Shown here: positions 1 to 8,945 of the stretch, in pieces
How the letters are laid out: the number at the start of each line of letters is the position of its first letter
How positions within the stretch are numbered: position 1 is the first letter of the stretch
The notes under the pieces: model-generated
Seen by the model: the letters and a program-made list of their open reading frames with translations, nothing else
What the model was told of the DNA's origin: nothing
The model's database searches: none
NCBI RefSeq assembly: GCF_042683665.1
Contig: NZ_JBHUOO010000024.1
DNA: 64,000 bases
Source of the DNA: Leeuwenhoekiella polynyae
GTDB taxonomy: Bacteria; Bacteroidota; Bacteroidia; Flavobacteriales; Flavobacteriaceae
Reading direction: 5' to 3' (one strand)
Position numbers and translations under genes: made by a program

Positions 1-717
1 AGCAATCAAATTATTAGCAGGGTCAAAACCTAACCAACCCTTTTCTGGAATATAACATTCTGCCCAGGCGTGCATTTGAGAGTCACCTTGAAAACCATTA
101 CCCTGATGCAAATACCCGGAAGTATATCGTGCAGGGATGTTATTGAGACGTGCAATGGCTAAGAATAAATGGGTAAAATCCTGACATACACCAGCTCCTT
201 TTTCAAGAAACTGAACAGGAGTTGTTTTAACGTCCGTTACACTGGTTTTAAAGGTAAAGGTTTTGTAAACCCACTCATTCAACTCCGTCAAGTTATCAAA
301 AACAGAACGCTCCTCAGAGAACTGAACGGGTAATTGGGATTTTTCTAACTGTGTAAGCGGCGTTATGCTGAGAAAACGCTCGTAATCAATCTTAAAGTTG
401 AGGCTTTTGATCAACGCATAATGCTCAGGATTAGCCACGCTATCTAATGCCGAAAAAGGATTAGTTACTTCTTTACTCATGATGTAACTCGCCTCAAAAC
501 TTATAGCATCAAACGGTTTTTTGGGATGCACCCGACAAATAGGAAATCCAAATGTATTCGTCGAAATTTCGATGCCTGCGTTTAGCGAATTTGTGAATTT
601 AGAAATTCTTACGTGCTGGGTTTTATTTTCTTCAGGTCTTAGAAGAAATTGCCAGAAAGCTTCATCAACCGTAGACTCGTACGTGTTAACAGCTTTATAT
701 TTAATTGTATATTCCAA
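1..717 (-). CDS. Transglutaminase-like cysteine protease family protein (3' end beyond window)
   Basis: The minus strand encodes an N-terminal beta domain followed by a transglutaminase core. The Cys-His-Asp set is visible as GAGVCQDF, MHAWAE and GFDPAN, the last two being near the left edge, so the C-terminus lies outside the window. The only in-frame start before an upstream stop (730-732) is TTG at 717, giving (M)EYTIKYKAVNTYES, which fits the usual start of the N-domain. A later ATG (inside GCTATATC-type sequence near 480) would delete that domain. It lies 56 bp downstream of the alpha-E gene and is the third gene of an operon. The family combination (transglutaminase, alpha-E, circularly permuted ATP-grasp) is widespread and is thought to belong to a peptide-modification or peptide-cleavage pathway; the substrate is unknown. 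Confidence 0.85.
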   Translation of the reverse strand, partial: MEYTIKYKAVNTYESTVDEAFWQFLLRPEENKTQHVRISKFTNSLNAGIEISTNTFGFPICRVHPKKPFDAISFEASYIMSKEVTNPFSALDSVANPEHYALIKSLNFKIDYERFLSITPLTQLEKSQLPVQFSEERSVFDNLTELNEWVYKTFTFKTSVTDVKTTPVQFLEKGAGVCQDFTHLFLAIARLNNIPARYTSGYLHQGNGFQGDSQMHAWAECYIPEKGWLGFDPANNLIA

Positions 718-773
718 AGTATAGGGGGTTTAACCTGACAAAAGTACTATTTAAACCCATAGTATTTAAATAT

Positions 774-1718
774 TTAATATTTGAAGTATTCCTTCTCTAT
801 TTTTTTTGCGATATCAATAAGCGTATCCTGAATCTCTTCTATAAAGCTCTCTATGTTGCCTTCTATAGTATCTACAGTCTTATAGCGGTATTCCGCATGG
901 GTTTTTCCTATTAAGAAAGCGGCTGAATCCTTCTCTGGATATTTATCTTCATTCAATACATTGATGTGATTTTTTACCTGTACTAAACTATTCATTACGG
1001 AGCGTGGACACTCCGGATTGAGTATCAAGAACTCTAAAGTACTCAAACTTGTAGGGGTTTTTTTATAATGCCTGCGCATCATATCATAAGCTTCAATACA
1101 CTTTAAAAGTGTCGTCCACTCATAACTTTTACTGAATTTCTTATCATATCCCCCCTGAGCTTTTAGTGCATCATAATATTTAGCCTGAATAATGCGTACT
1201 ATCTGCGTTGCCCGCTCAATATTAACGCCTAGCATTATTATGGCATACACTTCATCGTGTAATAAAGTCCCTCGTATTTTTGCGCGTATAATAGAGGTAG
1301 ATTCTGCGATTTGTGTGGTAAAATCAAACAAGCCTTTACTCACAAAAAAGTCAGCATCATAATTCAACACAAAATGATAAAACTTATTTATAGACTCGTA
1401 AAGTTCAGTTGATATGAGATCTCGCGCACCATTAGCATTTTCCCGGGCATATTTGATGCAGTTTAACACCGAAAACAGCTTTTCAGGGTTTAAGCCTATA
1501 TCGTAGAATGCATTTTTTTCAGTGAGCTCATAATCCTCTTCAACAGGACCATTCGCCATAAAGAGCAAGGAGTGGAGGACGTGGTCTCTGGATTGTGACT
1601 TTTCATTAGGCGCATCCAGTGAAGAAAAATAATTAACATTGAGGTATCTGGCAACATGTTCCGCGCGTTCAATATAACGGCCCATCCAGAATAAATTATT
1701 TGCTACTCGTGCAAGCAT
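774..1718 (-). CDS. Alpha-E domain-containing protein
   Basis: A 314-residue all-helical protein beginning MLARVANNLFWMGRYIERAE, the hallmark of the alpha-E family (DUF403). It carries no signal peptide or membrane segment, so a cytoplasmic location is likely. It lies 46 bp downstream of the ATP-grasp gene and upstream of the transglutaminase gene on the same strand, which is the standard order of this three-gene module. By family context it is a partner of the permuted ATP-grasp ligase and transglutaminase; no enzymatic activity of its own is established. The length is normal for the family and I see no damage. Confidence 0.9.
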   Translation of the reverse strand: MLARVANNLFWMGRYIERAEHVARYLNVNYFSSLDAPNEKSQSRDHVLHSLLFMANGPVEEDYELTEKNAFYDIGLNPEKLFSVLNCIKYARENANGARDLISTELYESINKFYHFVLNYDADFFVSKGLFDFTTQIAESTSIIRAKIRGTLLHDEVYAIIMLGVNIERATQIVRIIQAKYYDALKAQGGYDKKFSKSYEWTTLLKCIEAYDMMRRHYKKTPTSLSTLEFLILNPECPRSVMNSLVQVKNHINVLNEDKYPEKDSAAFLIGKTHAEYRYKTVDTIEGNIESFIEEIQDTLIDIAKKIEKEYFKY

Positions 1719-1764
1719 AAATTTGTTTTTACTTTATCAATTGAAGTTAAGTTGCGTCAGCAAT

Positions 1765-3228
1765 TTATTTTTTTAAGACCCATGTATCTTTAGAGCCTCC
1801 TCCCTGAGAAGAGTTTACGATAAGATTTCCTTTTTTAAGTGCTACTCGGGTAAGCCCTCCTTTGAGCACAAATTCTTTATCTGCACCCTGTAAACAAAAT
1901 GTTCTAAGATCTACGTGGCGCGACTCAAAAGATTCACTTTCTTCAATATAGGTGGCGTGAACAGAAAGACTCATTATAGGCTGCGCAATATACTTTCTTG
2001 GACTTGCCTGTATGGTTTTCTTTACCTTTTCGATTTCTTCTTGTGTAAGCCGATTTCCTATTGAAATCCCATAACCACCGGCTTCATCAACAGGTTTGAT
2101 AACCAACTTGTCAATATTTTCCAAAACATATTTCAATTCGTCCGGTCTGCTACAGTGGTAGGTCTGTACATTATTGAGAATAGGTTCTTCCCCTAAATAA
2201 TATTTGATAATCTCAGGCATATAGGTATAAACCGCTTTGTCATCTGCAAAACCTGTCCCCGGAGCATTTACAAGACATACATTTCCTTTTTTATAGGCTG
2301 AGAATAAACCCGGAACTCCTAAAGCAGAATCTGGTCTAAATTCCAGAGGATCTAAAAACGCATCATCTATTCTGCGGTAAATCACGTCTACCCGTTCCGG
2401 ACCTTTAATGGTCTGCATGTATACAAAGTCATTTTCTACAAAGAGATCCCGACCTTCTACAAGTTCTACACCCATCGACTTGGCGAGATACGAGTGCTCA
2501 TAATAAGCAGAATTGTAAACCCCCGGAGTAATCACTACACAGTTAGGTTCGTCTACACCACGAGGTTTGACAGACTCCATAATTTCCAGAAGGTTCTGAG
2601 CGTAATCTGTTACGGTATGTGCATTATAATGATTGAAAACTCCAAACAAAGCTCTTTTTAATGCGGTACGGTTACAGATAACATAACTCACACCAGAGGG
2701 GCAGCGGATGTTATCTTCTAAAACGTAATACTTACCGTCTGAATGTTTAATCAGGTCAGTCCCTGAAATATGATTGTAAATTCCTCCCGGCGGATCCACC
2801 CCTATCATTTGGTGTAAATAATTGGCTGATGAAGTGATCAAATCTAAAGGCACAATACCTTGCTTGATGATTTTCTTATCGTGATAAATGTCCCAAATAA
2901 AATGGTTTAATGCTTTACTGCGTTGTAAAACGCCCCGCTCAATAATATCCCATTCTTTTTGATCGATTATTCTGGGGAATAAATCAAAAGGAAAAATCTT
3001 TTCTTTAGCCTCCTGATCTGTATAAACCTGAAAGGTAATTCCCTGATTGAAAAAGGAGGCTTTAGCCTTGTCATTCAATTTGGCAAAATCCTGGCTTGAA
3101 TGGCCGCTGTAAAGATCAAAAAGTGTCTGATAAACTTTTTTTACATTTCCTTTTTCATCAAATATCTCATCATAAAATTTAGGATCTTTATCATAAGATG
3201 CAAAGATTGATTGTTGGGTCGTAGCCAT
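1765..3228 (-). CDS. Circularly permuted ATP-grasp type 2 protein
   Basis: A 487-residue protein with the family signatures IYNHISGTDLI, YVLEDNIRCPSGVSYV, NCVVITPGVYNSAYYEHS, VDVIYRRIDDAFLDP and KPVDEAGGYGI. These match the circularly permuted ATP-grasp (DUF404/407) proteins, which are predicted carboxylate-amine ligases that form a peptide-like bond using ATP. The start MATTQQSIFASYDKDPKFYDE is the only good Met. It is the first gene of the ATP-grasp / alpha-E / transglutaminase operon, transcribed leftward and divergent from the metalloprotease across a 191-bp AT-rich gap that should hold both promoters. The substrate is not known. Confidence 0.9.
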   Translation of the reverse strand: MATTQQSIFASYDKDPKFYDEIFDEKGNVKKVYQTLFDLYSGHSSQDFAKLNDKAKASFFNQGITFQVYTDQEAKEKIFPFDLFPRIIDQKEWDIIERGVLQRSKALNHFIWDIYHDKKIIKQGIVPLDLITSSANYLHQMIGVDPPGGIYNHISGTDLIKHSDGKYYVLEDNIRCPSGVSYVICNRTALKRALFGVFNHYNAHTVTDYAQNLLEIMESVKPRGVDEPNCVVITPGVYNSAYYEHSYLAKSMGVELVEGRDLFVENDFVYMQTIKGPERVDVIYRRIDDAFLDPLEFRPDSALGVPGLFSAYKKGNVCLVNAPGTGFADDKAVYTYMPEIIKYYLGEEPILNNVQTYHCSRPDELKYVLENIDKLVIKPVDEAGGYGISIGNRLTQEEIEKVKKTIQASPRKYIAQPIMSLSVHATYIEESESFESRHVDLRTFCLQGADKEFVLKGGLTRVALKKGNLIVNSSQGGGSKDTWVLKK

Positions 3229-3419
3229 TGGTTATTAGTTTTAGTTAAATTAATAATTTATCAATTAAAAGCGTATAATAAATCATTAATTATCTAAACT
3301 ATAACTGCGTTATCACCATTTTAATCAACGGAAACTGAAAATCTTTTAATAATTAACAATAGCTTTTCAAATTTGTTCCTTTTTAACTAACTAGCTATTC
3401 TCAAAAACATACTTTATAG

Positions 3420-5822
3420 ATGAAGAACAAAATTACAATCGCATTCTTTTTATTAGCTTCAGTGGTTTCTGCTCAATTTTTGGATAAAAAGGAAAACCTT
3501 AAAACTCAAAAAGGATTTTTCTCCTTTCATTATAGCGAAAAGGATGATGCCATTTATCTTGAGGTCACCGATCTCGATTCAGAATTTATATATGTACACG
3601 CTTTAAAAAGTGGTTTGGGTTCTAATGATATTGGTTTAGATCGTGGACAACTAGGGGGTACAGCTTTGGTAAAGTTTATAAAAGCAGGCAACAAATTACT
3701 CTTAGTACAACCCAACCAGGATTACCGTGCACTAACGGATAATGTTGCGGAAAAAGAATCGGTACAGGAGGCTTTTGCTAAATCTGTTTTATACGGGTTT
3801 GAGATCAAGGAAACTAAAGGGGATACTTATGTGATTGATTTAACTCCTTTTTTGATGGAAGATACACACGATGTAGCTCAACGATTGAAATCTAATAAAG
3901 AAGGTACTTATAAAGTTGATGCATCCAAAAGTGCATTAGCATTAGCGCATACCAAAGCGTTCCCTAAAAATGTAGAGTTTGAAGCCTTGCTAACATTCGC
4001 CGGCACTCCTGAAGGTCGTAATTTAAGATCTGTAGCTCCAGATGCCTCTTTGGTTTCTGTGGTGCAGCATCACTCGTTTGTAGCATTACCGGATGACAAC
4101 TATGAGCCGCGTGCTTTTGACCCACGTTCCGGCGCAATATTCAGACACTATAAAGACTATGCAAGCCCCGTGCAAGATCCTATAGATAAACGTATTATTA
4201 TAAGACACCGGCTTCAAAAGAAAAATCCGGAGCTTGCCGTTAGTGAACCCGTTGAACCTATTGTTTATTATTTAGATCCGGGAACTCCGGAGCCTGTTCG
4301 TTCTGCATTGTTAGCAGGTGCCCGCTGGTGGAATCAAGCCTATGAAAGCATAGGATATAAAAATGCCTTTCAGGTCAAGATGCTGCCAGAAGGCGCAGAT
4401 CCGTTAGATTTACGCTATAACGTGATTCAATGGGTGCATCGCAGTACACGAGGATGGAGTTATGGAGCCAGTGTTGTAGATCCTCGTACCGGTGAAATCT
4501 TAAAAGGTCACGTAAGTTTAGGTAGTCTGCGAATCCGTCAGGATTTTATGATCGCTCAGGCGCTGATGAATAAACCCTTTGCAGCGAGTGATGCTGATTA
4601 TGAACCGATGTTAGCACTGGCTCTTGCACGCATTAGACAACTCTCAGCTCATGAAGTAGGGCATACCCTAGGTTTTGCTCATAATTTTGCCGCAAGTGTT
4701 GCAGATCGCGCTTCGGTGATGGATTATCCACATGCTACAATCCGTCTAAAGAATGATACACTTGATTTTAGTGATGCGTATGCAGTAGGAATAGGCGATT
4801 GGGATAAGGTTACCGTTGCTTACAGTTATGGAGATGTACCAAAAGGAATGACAGCATCCTGGTACCTCAACGAAGTGCTGGAGAAAGCGGAAGCAAAGGG
4901 CTTGCGTTTTATAACTGATAGCGATGCTCGTTCCTCAACCGGTTCTCATCCTGATGCCCATTTATGGGATACTGGTGCAGATGCAACAGCTGAACTGAAT
5001 GCTGTTTTGGCACTTCGGAAACAAGCGATTGAGAATTTTTCAATAGATAATATTCGCACAGGCGAAAGCTACAGCACGTTAGAAGATGTCTTTGTTCCTT
5101 TGTATTTTTACCACAGGTATCAAACCGAAGCTGCTATTAAGAGCATTGGTGGTTTACGCTACAATTATTCGGTAAAAGGTGATGACAAGCAGCAGGTTGT
5201 AGCTACTGTTTCCGAACACGAACAATTAAAGGCATTACATTCGGTACTGAAAACATTAGATGCTGCATATTTAGCAATTCCTAAAGAGAAACTGAGTTTG
5301 TTTCCGCCCCGAGCATTTGGTTTTAACCGAACGAGAGAAAGCTTTAAAGGTAATACCGGGATCACCTTTGATCCCTTAGGAGCACCTGAAACTGCAGCAT
5401 CCATGACTTTGGATTTTTTACTGAATGCGGAACGGGCTAATCGAATTGTGGCACAACACGCCTGGGATTCTAAACTGCCCTCCTTTGATGAAGTGCTGGA
5501 CATTCTTTTAGAACAAACCCTTTACAAAGCGCAAAAAGACGCTTATTTAGCTGAAGTTCAAAATACTATTAACTACAGGGTGTTAGCGCATTTAAAACAA
5601 CTTGCTGTAAATAGTGAAGCAATTCCACAGGTTAAGGCTATAACCTATTCAAAATTCTTAGATTTGACCATGAAACTGGCACTGTCTCCAGATGCAAATG
5701 ACCGGTATATCGCTCAGGAATTAGGTAGGTTTATCAAAGAGCCTGATGCGTTTAAACCTGTAACCGCACCTAAGATTCCAGATGGTTCGCCTATTGGAAG
5801 TTTTCAATGCCTTAATAACTAA
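3420..5822 (+). CDS. Secreted zinc metalloprotease (Met-zincin, DUF5117-type)
   Basis: An 800-residue protein with a clear signal peptide (MKNKITIAFFLLASVVSAQ) and then the domain arrangement of Bacteroidota zinc-dependent metalloproteases: DUF5117-like N-part, metzincin core, long helical C-part. The zinc site HEVGHTLGFAHN runs from about residue 411 to 422 (three His plus Glu412). A Met-turn, SVMDYPHA, follows near residue 434. All catalytic residues are present. Expected location is periplasm or cell surface; the substrate is unknown. Only 3 bp separate it from the dehydratase gene, so it may be cotranscribed with the fatty-acid-type trio, though the functional link is unclear. Confidence 0.9.
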   Translation: MKNKITIAFFLLASVVSAQFLDKKENLKTQKGFFSFHYSEKDDAIYLEVTDLDSEFIYVHALKSGLGSNDIGLDRGQLGGTALVKFIKAGNKLLLVQPNQDYRALTDNVAEKESVQEAFAKSVLYGFEIKETKGDTYVIDLTPFLMEDTHDVAQRLKSNKEGTYKVDASKSALALAHTKAFPKNVEFEALLTFAGTPEGRNLRSVAPDASLVSVVQHHSFVALPDDNYEPRAFDPRSGAIFRHYKDYASPVQDPIDKRIIIRHRLQKKNPELAVSEPVEPIVYYLDPGTPEPVRSALLAGARWWNQAYESIGYKNAFQVKMLPEGADPLDLRYNVIQWVHRSTRGWSYGASVVDPRTGEILKGHVSLGSLRIRQDFMIAQALMNKPFAASDADYEPMLALALARIRQLSAHEVGHTLGFAHNFAASVADRASVMDYPHATIRLKNDTLDFSDAYAVGIGDWDKVTVAYSYGDVPKGMTASWYLNEVLEKAEAKGLRFITDSDARSSTGSHPDAHLWDTGADATAELNAVLALRKQAIENFSIDNIRTGESYSTLEDVFVPLYFYHRYQTEAAIKSIGGLRYNYSVKGDDKQQVVATVSEHEQLKALHSVLKTLDAAYLAIPKEKLSLFPPRAFGFNRTRESFKGNTGITFDPLGAPETAASMTLDFLLNAERANRIVAQHAWDSKLPSFDEVLDILLEQTLYKAQKDAYLAEVQNTINYRVLAHLKQLAVNSEAIPQVKAITYSKFLDLTMKLALSPDANDRYIAQELGRFIKEPDAFKPVTAPKIPDGSPIGSFQCLNN

Positions 5823-5825
5823 ACC

Positions 5826-6281
5826 GTGACCAAAGAAGAAATTGTACGTAAGCTACCTTACACAGACCCCTTTTTATTTGTAGATAAAATAACAAAGGTT
5901 ACACAGACCCATATAACAGGCGAATATACCTTTGATGAAAACCATACTTTTTACAAAGGTCACTTTGTGAATTTTCCGATTACACCGGGAGTTATTTTGC
6001 TTGAATGTATGCAACAAATAGGTCTGGTGAGTTTGGGAATCTATTTATTACGGGATAAAGATTTCGATTTGAAATCGAATTCAACTGTGGCAATGGTAGA
6101 AAACGAAGCCCGATTTTACAAGCCGGTTTTTCCTAATGAAAAAGTAACGGTACTCTCTGATTTAGAATATTTTAGATTCTTTAAGTTGAAGTCTAAAGTT
6201 AAGATGGTGAACGAAGCGGGAGAAACGGTTTGTAGTGGTGTTTTTTCAGGTATTTTAAAACCGGGCGATGCAAAATCATAG
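5826..6281 (+). CDS. FabZ-like 3-hydroxyacyl-ACP dehydratase (hotdog fold)
   Basis: A 151-residue single hotdog domain starting at GTG (TKEEIVRKLPYTDPFLFVD), which matches the FabZ-type start. The catalytic region reads GHFVNFPITPGVILLECMQQ, keeping the active-site His and Glu of FabZ/FabA enzymes. It should remove water from a beta-hydroxyacyl-ACP. The reading frame overlaps the start of the ketoacyl synthase by 14 bp, so the two are translationally coupled, and an ACP follows. Such a mini-set normally makes or modifies a specialised acyl chain rather than bulk membrane lipid. It is shorter and more divergent than housekeeping FabZ, so I do not assign that symbol. Confidence 0.85.
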   Translation: MTKEEIVRKLPYTDPFLFVDKITKVTQTHITGEYTFDENHTFYKGHFVNFPITPGVILLECMQQIGLVSLGIYLLRDKDFDLKSNSTVAMVENEARFYKPVFPNEKVTVLSDLEYFRFFKLKSKVKMVNEAGETVCSGVFSGILKPGDAKS

Positions 6282-7536
6282 AGTTGTGGTTACCGGTCTC
6301 GGGGTTTGCTCCCCGAATGGTGTTGGTGTGCCTGCTTTTAAAGAAGCCCTAGAAAATGGTAAAAGTGGAATCCGATTTTACAGGGAACTTGAAAAGCTGA
6401 AGTTTTCGTGCCAACTAGGAGGGATGCCCCTCATTTCTGAAGCTGTAAAAGCTCAATACTTTACGCCACTCCAATTGCGTAATTTCAATGCAGCCGGAAT
6501 TCTTTATGGGGTTGCAGCAGGAGTTGAAGCCTGGCAAGATGCAGGTTTGGCAATTGACGAAGAAGCGTGTGATTTTGAAAGCGGAACCATTTTTGGAGTG
6601 GGTACACTGGGTGTAGATAAATACCGCGAAAGCATTTATAAAGTTGACGAAGGGAATACCCGCCGTTTAGGGAGCACCAGCGTGCAACAGACAATGAGTA
6701 GCGGTGTGAGTGCCTATCTTGGCGGAATGCTGGGCTTAGGAAATCTCGTAACCACAAACTCTTCTGCGTGTACCACAGGAACTGAAGCTGTTTTTATGGC
6801 CTATGAGCGTATTAAAGCAGGTAAAGCAACCCGTATGCTTGCCGGAAGCACCAGTGATGGCGGGCCGTATGTATGGTGTGGCTTTGATGCCTTGCGCATA
6901 CTCCCTTCAAAATATAATGATATGCCAACTCAGGCTTCAAGACCTATGGATGCTCATGCTTCTGGCTTTGTACCCGGTTGTGGTGCAGGAGCCCTTGTTT
7001 TAGAAACTTTAGAAAGTGCTCAAAAACGTGGCGCTCCGATTTATGCAGAAATTTTAGGAGGTCACAGCAATAGCGGCGGTCAGCGTCAAGAAGGTTCGAT
7101 GACTGCACCAAACCCTGTAGCGGTTAAGCGGTGTATAACAAAAGCTGTAACTGATTCAGGAATAGCGGCTTCTCAAATCGATGTGATTAACGGTCACCTC
7201 ACCGCAACGGCAAAAGATGATTTAGAGATTCAGAATTGGAGTGAAGCCCTGGGGAGATCCGGAGTAGATTTTCCCTATATCAATTCGTTAAAAGGTATGA
7301 CCGGCCATTGCCTGGCAGCTTCCGGCAGTATTGAGTGCGTGGCTTCAGTCTTAGAATTGAAGCATCAATTTTTATTTCCGAATATCAATTTGCAAAACGT
7401 TCATCCTGAGATCGAAAAAGTAATTTCGACCTCAAGAATTCCTACCCAAAAGACAGATTTAAACTTTAATATTCTGGCAAAAGCGAGTTTTGGTTTTGGG
7501 GATGTTAACTGTTGTCTTATTTTTAGCAAAATTTAA
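6268..7536 (+). CDS. Beta-ketoacyl-ACP synthase (FabF-like, divergent)
   Basis: A 422-residue condensing enzyme. The Cys nucleophile sits in TTNSSACTTGTEAVFMAY, the first His in INGHLTATAKDD and the second in LKGMTGHCLAASGSIE, so the Cys-His-His triad is complete. The segment around the first His departs from the common NAHGTST form (GHLTATA). It condenses an acyl group with malonyl-ACP. It is coupled to the upstream dehydratase (14-bp overlap) and followed after 27 bp by an ACP. The divergent motifs suggest a special acyl product rather than primary fatty acid synthesis. No ketoreductase is encoded in the trio, so reduction must come from elsewhere. Confidence 0.9.
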   Translation: MQNHRVVVTGLGVCSPNGVGVPAFKEALENGKSGIRFYRELEKLKFSCQLGGMPLISEAVKAQYFTPLQLRNFNAAGILYGVAAGVEAWQDAGLAIDEEACDFESGTIFGVGTLGVDKYRESIYKVDEGNTRRLGSTSVQQTMSSGVSAYLGGMLGLGNLVTTNSSACTTGTEAVFMAYERIKAGKATRMLAGSTSDGGPYVWCGFDALRILPSKYNDMPTQASRPMDAHASGFVPGCGAGALVLETLESAQKRGAPIYAEILGGHSNSGGQRQEGSMTAPNPVAVKRCITKAVTDSGIAASQIDVINGHLTATAKDDLEIQNWSEALGRSGVDFPYINSLKGMTGHCLAASGSIECVASVLELKHQFLFPNINLQNVHPEIEKVISTSRIPTQKTDLNFNILAKASFGFGDVNCCLIFSKI

Positions 7537-7563
7537 TTTCGCTCGAGCGAAAAAACTACATGT

Positions 7564-7815
7564 ATGAGTCAGGATATATACCCTAAACTTAAAGAGATAA
7601 TCAAACCCTATTTACCGGAAGACGTTAATCCTGATGCCATTTCTACAGAGAGTCATTTGGTAACGGATCTCAATATAAACTCTACACACCTTGTAGATAT
7701 CGTCTTAGATGTAGAGGATGCCTTTGACATTACCATTGAAGATGATGAGCTGGACAACATGGAAACGGTAGATGCTTCTATTGCCCTAATCGAGCAAAAG
7801 TTAGCAACACGTTAA
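7564..7815 (+). CDS. Acyl carrier protein
   Basis: An 83-residue acidic protein with the ACP pattern ESHLVTDLNINSTHLVDIVLD. The Ser of NST occupies the position of the phosphopantetheinylated Ser in the usual DSL motif, although Asp and Leu are replaced by Asn and Thr. It is followed by the acidic helix DVEDAFDITIEDDEL. It should carry the acyl intermediates for the adjacent ketoacyl synthase and dehydratase. It starts 27 bp after the synthase and ends the trio; an 82-bp gap with no strong terminator precedes the nitroreductase. Confidence 0.88.
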   Translation: MSQDIYPKLKEIIKPYLPEDVNPDAISTESHLVTDLNINSTHLVDIVLDVEDAFDITIEDDELDNMETVDASIALIEQKLATR

Positions 7816-7897
7816 AATCTTATTTGTAGTGCGTTAAGGGGCGTTAAAGTCCCTTCTCCATAGGGATTATTCTGTTATATTTCTTGTAAAAACCATT

Positions 7898-8494
7898 ATG
7901 CAAGAACTTACAAAAATTACCCCTACAGATTATGACGTTATAGATGTGATCAAAACACGCTGGAGTCCACGTGCTTTTGACGATGTGCCTGTTTCTGAAT
8001 CTGAAGTTAAACAACTTTTAGAAGCCGGTAGATGGGCTTCTAGTTCTTACAACCAGCAACCCTGGCGTATTATTTATGGGATTAAAGGAGATGCGGTTTA
8101 TGACCGTATACTAGCGTGTTTGATTCCATTCAATCAAGATTGGGCTACGCATGCTCCAGTCTTGATGGTTACCGCTTATAAAAAGACAAATTTTGATGGA
8201 GACGCATATTTTCACGCCCTGCATGATTTAGGACTTTTTATGGGGAATCTTGTGATTCAAGCCAATCATAACGGTATTGCTGTGCATCAAATGGGCGGTA
8301 TAGATCAAGAAAAAGCACATCAAGAATTTGAGTTTACCTCAGATTTTGGGATCGCTACTGCTGTTGCTATTGGTCGGTATGGTGGAGATCCTGATCAATT
8401 GTCTGATGATTTAAAAGAGCAAGAACTTGAAAAAATGCGGGAACGTAAACCGGTTGACGCCTTTGCTTTTAATGGTAATTTTCAATCTAAATAA
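7898..8494 (+). CDS. Nitroreductase family protein
   Basis: A 198-residue flavin-type oxidoreductase. The N-terminal RWSPRAFDDVPV and the ASSSYNQQPWR segment match the FMN-binding parts of the nitroreductase fold, and IATAVAIGRYGGDPDQL is the usual C-terminal region. It is predicted to be a cytoplasmic FMN-dependent, NAD(P)H-using reductase; the substrate cannot be deduced. Its stop codon overlaps the start of the next gene (TAATG), so the two are translationally coupled. Confidence 0.87.
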   Translation: MQELTKITPTDYDVIDVIKTRWSPRAFDDVPVSESEVKQLLEAGRWASSSYNQQPWRIIYGIKGDAVYDRILACLIPFNQDWATHAPVLMVTAYKKTNFDGDAYFHALHDLGLFMGNLVIQANHNGIAVHQMGGIDQEKAHQEFEFTSDFGIATAVAIGRYGGDPDQLSDDLKEQELEKMRERKPVDAFAFNGNFQSK

Positions 8495-8871
8495 TGAAGA
8501 CTATGTTACGAACTCTATGTATTTCGGTATTGATTTTTGCAGGAGTAGCGGCTCAGGCTCAAATTCAATATTTAGAACAAAAACCCGCACATATTGAGAA
8601 AACTGCAGATTCTCTGACTAAGATCTATTCTACCAAGTTGGGGATGACGCCTAAGCAAGATCTGTTGTTTAAGACTAACGTTGCCGACTATTTATTGATG
8701 CGGGAACAGGTAGCCAAAGCATACACCGGGAACCGAAAACTTGACGAACTTTATAAAGCCAGTCTTGAAGAGAGTGGTGCTATGAGCGAGGTATTGACTG
8801 AATACCAATTTGAATTGTATGAAAAAATAAAGCCCTCTATTCAACCCGTTGCTGTAGTGGAAAAAGATTGA
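8494..8871 (+). CDS. Small secreted protein of unknown function
   Basis: A 125-residue protein with a signal peptide (MKTMLRTLCISVLIFAGVAAQAQ) and a mature helical region rich in Lys and Glu. It has no Cys after the signal, so it is not a lipoprotein. The start overlaps the nitroreductase stop by one base. I do not recognise a family. A strong hairpin terminator follows 23 bp after the stop. Confidence 0.75.
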   Translation: MKTMLRTLCISVLIFAGVAAQAQIQYLEQKPAHIEKTADSLTKIYSTKLGMTPKQDLLFKTNVADYLLMREQVAKAYTGNRKLDELYKASLEESGAMSEVLTEYQFELYEKIKPSIQPVAVVEKD

Positions 8872-8892
8872 TTCTAAGGTCAGTACACTTTA

Positions 8893-8930
8893 TAAAAAAA
8901 GCGGATCATTCAAAATGACCCGCTTTTTTA
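8893..8930. terminator. Bidirectional rho-independent terminator
   Basis: The stem AAAAAAGCGG-TCATT pairs with AATGA-CCCGCTTTTTT (one mismatch), with A- and T-runs on either side, so it can end transcripts from both directions. It lies between the plus-strand gene ending at 8871 and the minus-strand gene ending at 8946. Confidence 0.85.
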
Positions 8931-8945
8931 TGCTTAAAACAGTTA

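Noticed and set aside
705..914. Plus-strand frames at 521-724 and 705-914
   Set aside because: They lie opposite the transglutaminase and alpha-E genes and have no independent support.
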